NCBI GenBank assembly: GCA_028583415.1
Contig: CM053272.1
Location: forward strand, 39,356,199-39,420,198
Length of the DNA stretch: 64,000 nt
Direction: 5' to 3'
Source of the DNA: Protea cynaroides
Lineage: Eukaryota > Streptophyta > Magnoliopsida > Proteales > Proteaceae
In this document: positions 59,831 through 64,000 of the stretch, in pieces
Position numbering within the stretch: position 1 is the first letter of the stretch
Layout: each line of letters begins with the position of its first letter
Made by a program: the position numbers and the translations under genes
The notes under the pieces: generated by a model
The model's database searches: none
Told to the model about the DNA's origin: nothing
Seen by the model: the letters and a program-made list of their open reading frames with translations, nothing else

Positions 59831-59993
59831 CATAGTTGTTAAGGCGCCAAGGCGAACCAAGGCGATAGAGGCCTAACTGGGGGCCTAGGCGACCAAGGCG
59901 CCCGCTTAGGCGGCCAAGGCGACCGCCTAGGTGATCAAGGCACCCGATTTTCCATGGCAACCCGGGTGCCTAGGCGACGCCTTGACAACTATG
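59831..59993. mobile_element. CCTAGG-type MITE, 163 bp, 8-bp target duplication
   Basis: Termini CATAGTTGTTAAGGCG and CGCCTTGACAACTATG, flanked by perfect GCCTGTAA (59823-59830 and 59994-60001). The interior is made of GGCGACCAAGGCG-type words. Confidence 0.92.
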
Positions 59994-60599
59994 GCCTGTA
60001 ACATGGTCCAGCGTTTTAGATTAAGGAGATTTTTATTTTTTATTTGCTGAGAAATTACCCCATTCTGTCACGACCCGCTCCCCTCTCCGCCTACATGATT
60101 CAGACTAGAGCTGTGACAGTTCTGTCGCTTTTGGCGGTTGAAGCTGATGTCATCTGAGTATCCATTGCTTGCCATGTTTTAATGGGTTCAGTCATGTCTA
60201 CTACTGTAAGAAGTTTTTAGTTTGTGAGGATAAACTTTCTAAATTCATATAGCCAATTGCTGCATAGCTGCTGCAACTATGAAATTCGGTGGGCGAGTTT
60301 TTATGTCAATTGAGTTGTGGTATTAGTTACATATTCTTTGAGTCTTAAGAGATGGAGAATTTTTACTCCATATATGGGCAGACTTACACAATGCTTTCCT
60401 GAAGTTAATAATAAAAGAGAATTTAGAAGTTGGAACATGGCCAGGAGAGTGCTACAGCTTAGCCTTTCCACATGTTTGTCAGATTCCACAACCCCCACTC
60501 ACGTAAATTGTTTGTCATTATCATATGTATAAGCAGCAATTGCACAATTCCGTATATCTTTATTATTTGTCATAATCTTCTGTATGTTTTGCAGATCAT

Positions 60600-61160
60600 A
60601 TGGAGGAGAATACTAAATCATCAGTCAACAATGCCATGGTCAACAAGTAAGTCTGCACCAGGCCTAGATCATGCTTTGCTATTTCCCCCAATTCCCTCTT
60701 TGGATTTTTTTTGGGGTTATTAAAGAATTATATAACAAAACCAAAAGAGGACTCTTTTACTTGATATGCATACAATGGTAAGTTTCTTCAGTTTAGTAAA
60801 GGATTTTATGTGTCTTTTCTACATTGTTATGCATTGGTTAAGAATAGGGTACTTCCTTGCTCCTTCTTTGATCATTATCCTTGAAGATTTGCAAGCTGTT
60901 CGATTGACTGCTTCAAGGAGGATTCAAGGGTGTGATATCTGAATTTGCATGGGAAGTTTAATCCTCTTTTTAACAGTTATTCTAAAATTATAAATAAGCA
61001 TCTATGTTGTTAAGTTTGTTTGGAGCAACAAAATATTTTCCTTAGGAATATGGTGGTGCCAATAATTATCTCCCTTCAAAATTGGATGGATGCTTTCCCT
61101 GAAGAACTGTCTGCTTTACGATGTAATGAAAAAACAAAAGCTTTGTTTGTCTCGTCTTAG
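60600..61160 (+). CDS. Candidate two-exon small protein (53 residues), unrecognised
   Basis: Acceptor TTTTGCAG precedes ATG at 60600; coding 60600-60646 (MEENTKSSVNNAMVN), then donor GTAAGT. An acceptor CCTTAG at 61044-61045 joins in frame to 61046-61160 (KNMVVPIIISLQNWMDAF, PEELSALRCNEKTKALF, stop). The splice signals are good, but the protein is short, unrecognised and could be chance. If real, its first exon could be the leader-like exon at 53280, with the palindrome inside its first intron. Confidence 0.25.
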
Positions 61161-61209
61161 CTTTTACTCCAAAGTGGAAAGTCTTCGTTTTTTCAGCTTA
61201 AGCAAAACA

Positions 61210-61218
61210 AAATTTACT

Positions 61219-61252
<34 letters not shown>
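61210..61252. repeat. (GT)n(AT)n microsatellite
   Basis: Compound dinucleotide run. Confidence 0.95.
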
Positions 61253-61253
<1 letters not shown>

Positions 61254-61693
61254 CTTTCTATTATGAAACTGACACTTTGAATTTTATAACCATGTTTAAG
61301 CCATTTCATATCTAAGTTACTGGACTGTATTAGAGGCCAAAAAAGACTAACAAATTGAGGTAACTTAAAATCAGTCCACAAAATATATTATTGGGAAGTT
61401 GGGAACAGAAATGGGACTACATTAACTCATAAAGATGATTAAAGCAGGGTCTAAGCCCTTATCTGGAAGTTTTCTTTTTTTTTTTTTTTTGGGGGGGGGG
61501 GTCACAAGGAAGCTCTTGATGACTTCACATCATCCAATAGTCAAGTGCTGCACATCTACAGTTTGCCATCCAGTAACATGAGTCAAAGGCTGAGACTTGA
61601 TCTTCATATTTTGGCCCTAATCTTGTGTAATTTTAATCATTGTACACATTGGATAAAAGACAAAATCCTTCTTTTTTTGGGGGTGGGTAGGGG

Positions 61694-63300
61694 TGTTGGG
61701 ACAACTCACATCCTTAGTTGGGTTTTGATGATAACAAACACGTGAAATATACTAACATCTTCCATGATGTTAATGATTTAGTATTACATAAACTCATCAT
61801 CATCCACACTTGAAGAATCCAAGCTATCTTTGTCCAAGTTTGAAGAACAAGAATTTTCCAAACTTGAAGACCAATAGATGTCAAAGTTTAAAGACCAAGA
61901 ATTTTCCAAACTTGAAGACCAAAAGATGTCCAAGTTTAAAGACCAAGAATTATTCAAACTTGGATACCAAGAGATATCCAAGATTGAACACCAAGAATGT
62001 CCAAGCTTTAAGACCAAGACATGAAGAATGAAGATTGAAGATATATAAATTGTACTTAGTCAATTAAGGCTAGTACATTTACATAAACATCTTTGTAATC
62101 ATGCATTTCATTGCATCTTAGAGAGACCCTAGGTGGTGTTCAAAGACCCATGAAAATGACCTTAGCAGAGTGGGAAAAAATTGGTTAAACTGTCCAAAGA
62201 GAAGGACCTAAATCCCAAGCTGATACAAAGCTGAAACACCATCCGGTCAGGAACTGGTTGATACATGCCGAGAGCCCTGTATATCGACCAGATCGTAGCA
62301 GTCGACCAGATCTCTAGCGGTTGATCCTTCCAGAAACCCAGCTGGCTGCTACCGAATGTTATAACAGTCGATCGGACTGATTCTGCTCGTTGCCCAATGG
62401 CTATATTCTGACTCTAAACAGCTATTTTTTCCCAAGGTCGTATAGTGGTCGACCGGAAGAAGAAAGCAACCGGCACGACTTAAAAATAGATCCATTACAA
62501 CTTATTTTGAACAACTATTTGGGCAATTCCTTGGGGTTATTTAAGACCTCACTCAAGATGAATAGCCAATAACCATTCACCTCAATTAACACCATATTCT
62601 TGAGCTCCAAATTGCTACAAGCAATAAAAAATATTCTCACCTCAAGAGTACAAGCTAACTCTCAAGCTTTTATTTGCGATCTCTTCAAAGCTCAAGATCA
62701 AAGCAAAAGGCTCATCTCTCTACTTCTCTCTAGCTACATCATTCAAAGAGAAGTCTACACATTGTGCAAGTCTCGTAAGCATCATCGTAACATCTTCATC
62801 ACATTGCACAATCACAAGGAGTAAAGTGTCACACTCATTGCATAGGTAATTTCTCGTTCATCTTTCTATTTATAGTTGTTTGTGTTGGCTTAACTACACT
62901 TGGCAACACAAGGATCTTCTTGTCCTCATAAGAGTTGCATTGGCTTAACCATACTTGGCCATACAAGGATCCTCTTATCCTCAAAAGAGTATAGGTTCCT
63001 TGATCTTGATTGAAGATTGATAGGTTCCTCTGTAAGGTTCCTCTTTCCCAAAAAGAGTTTTAAGAAGGTGTTCTTCCCCCCTACTGTATCGAAAGGGAGG
63101 GACAATAGTCGATCTCAAGCGTAGACTTGAGGACGAGTGGACTAGCTTGGGGGATCCCAAGTAAATCACTATACATCTTGTGTTGTGTTTTGTTTTAAAT
63201 TGTGCGTGCCAATTTACTTGCAACACTTGTTTAAAAATTGGAAGAAGATTTAATCCACTAAGGAAAGCCTACCCCAATATAGGCTTACCTAACTGGGAGA
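61694..63300 (+). mobile_element. SIRE/Copia-type LTR (solo or truncated)
   Basis: Begins TGTTGGGACAACTC followed by TTAGTTGGGTTTTGATGATA and ACAAAC, a signature of the start of SIRE-group Copia LTRs in plants. No gag-pol follows within the window and the 3' end is not resolved (between about 63250 and 63320), so the target duplication could not be checked. ORFs inside are LTR sequence, not genes. Confidence 0.5.
61803..62030 (+). repeat. 24/48-bp tandem repeat within the LTR
   Basis: About nine imperfect 24-bp units of the form CCAAGAATTTTCCAAACTTG alternating with CCAAAAGATGTCCAAGTTTA, giving a 48-bp higher-order unit. It is a multiple of three, so a frame stays open and encodes a Lys/Asn-rich repeat, probably by chance. 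Confidence 0.9.
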
Positions 63301-63351
63301 GGGGCGGGGGGGGTCATGCCAGCTAGTTCTTCAAAAGTTGGGGGAAGATTG

Positions 63352-63923
63352 CATAGTTGTTAAGGTGACCCAAGGTGTTGGAGGGGTGTTTGGACGCCTA
63401 GGCGTCAATAAAGCGTCCAAGGCGCACCCTTCTTATATCTCTTTATTCTACTTATTACTATTTGTATACTTGTATCATACGCCAAGAAACAACCTAGGCA
63501 ACGCAATAAGGTATCAACATTACTATTACTACTTGTATCCATTGTATATTATATGCAAGATAGTAAGGTAAAAGACTGGAAGTCTGAAAAATCCATAAAA
63601 AAGGGGAGGGTTTCTCTACTTCAGAGTTCAGACTTGAGTTTAGCTTTTCTGAAGTCTTCAAGATCAATTTTCTTATATAATTTCAGCTTATATAGCCTAC
63701 TGATCCTATGCATGCCATGTGTACCATGACTTGTATATTGTATAAAAGATTAAAAAAATTGATATAAAAACTGACTCAGGTAGTAAGGCGACCAAGGCAC
63801 CCTAGGTGATGCCTAGATAGCCAAGGCGCCCCCCTTTTTGATATGCAATAAGGCACCTAACCGCCTAGCCCCTAGAGTCTTGCCTTGTCGCCTAGGCGTA
63901 GCCTAGGAGCCTTGACAACTATG
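63352..63923. mobile_element. CCTAGG-type hAT MITE, 572 bp, 8-bp target duplication
   Basis: Termini CATAGTTGTTAAGG and CCTTGACAACTATG, flanked by perfect GAAGATTG (63344-63351 and 63924-63931). The two GC-rich ends enclose an AT-rich core of about 350 bp, making it the longest member of the family here and the nearest to a possible parent element. Confidence 0.92.
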
Positions 63924-64000
63924 GAAGATTGACTGCTGAATTGTCCTCTATCTATTCAAGAAGCGTTCAAACTTCGCGGGGGGGGGGGAAGAGAAACTGA

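Larger units (their letters stand above)
57563..59908. repeat. Right arm of the large inverted repeat
   Basis: Mirror of the left arm across a spacer of about 71 bp (57492-57562). Its outer edge falls inside a MITE that is intact here (59831-59993), indicating that this arm is the original and the left arm the inverted duplicate. Confidence 0.95.

Noticed and set aside
55134..59908. Palindrome as a long-TIR transposon (Foldback or Pack-MULE)
   Set aside because: The outer edges fall inside a MITE and differ between sides. No target duplication brackets the whole structure.
1..64000. CRISPR arrays, tRNA or rRNA genes, riboswitches, prokaryotic operons
   Set aside because: Direct repeats present are microsatellites, minisatellites or transposon-internal. 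No cloverleaf or rRNA signature was seen, and the gene structure is plant nuclear.

Overview
This window is nuclear DNA of a flowering plant. It has long AT-rich introns with GT-AG borders, L1-, RTE-, hAT- and MULE-type elements, a plastid DNA insertion, and host fragments typical of angiosperms (AUX/IAA, berberine-bridge-enzyme-like). The species cannot be fixed from the sequence. No rRNA, tRNA, CRISPR array or bacterial-style operon was seen.

The left two thirds (about 1-43,950) is one minus-strand gene, the plant SABRE/KINKY POLLEN gene (BLTP2/Hobbit/FMP27 family of bridge-like lipid-transfer proteins). Nine exons can be joined precisely, 43693 down to 694. Together they give 3,552 coding bases (1,184 residues, no internal stop); the 3' part lies beyond the left edge. 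Eight complete introns total 39,448 bases. Five of these are 3-12 kb, and four of those carry dated, nested transposons: an intact-ended 5.4 kb hAT with a dead transposase, several L1 and RTE LINE copies, MITEs with 8-bp target duplications, and a MULE-like element with a 9-bp duplication.

The middle (43.7-54.5 kb) is upstream of SABRE. It holds a presumptive promoter and 5' leader with two tiny uORFs, then repeats, an LTR-like stretch, a stub of an AUX/IAA gene (domain I only) and a MITE.

The right third (54.5-64 kb) is dominated by a nearly perfect 2 x 2.35 kb inverted repeat (55134-59908) with a spacer of about 70 bp. Each arm carries a copy of the start of plastid ycf1, an RNase H relic of a retroelement and an AT-rich repeat. 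The left edge of the palindrome cuts through a MITE and abuts the C-terminal exon of a BBE-like oxidase gene, now a fragment. The right edge lies within an intact copy of the same MITE. Further right are a weak two-exon small-gene candidate, a SIRE/Copia-type LTR containing 24-bp tandem repeats, and another intact hAT-type MITE.

I found no new enzymatic system. The most unusual structure is the young palindrome with its captured plastid and retroelement DNA and informative breakpoints. Next are the well-preserved insertion histories inside the SABRE introns.
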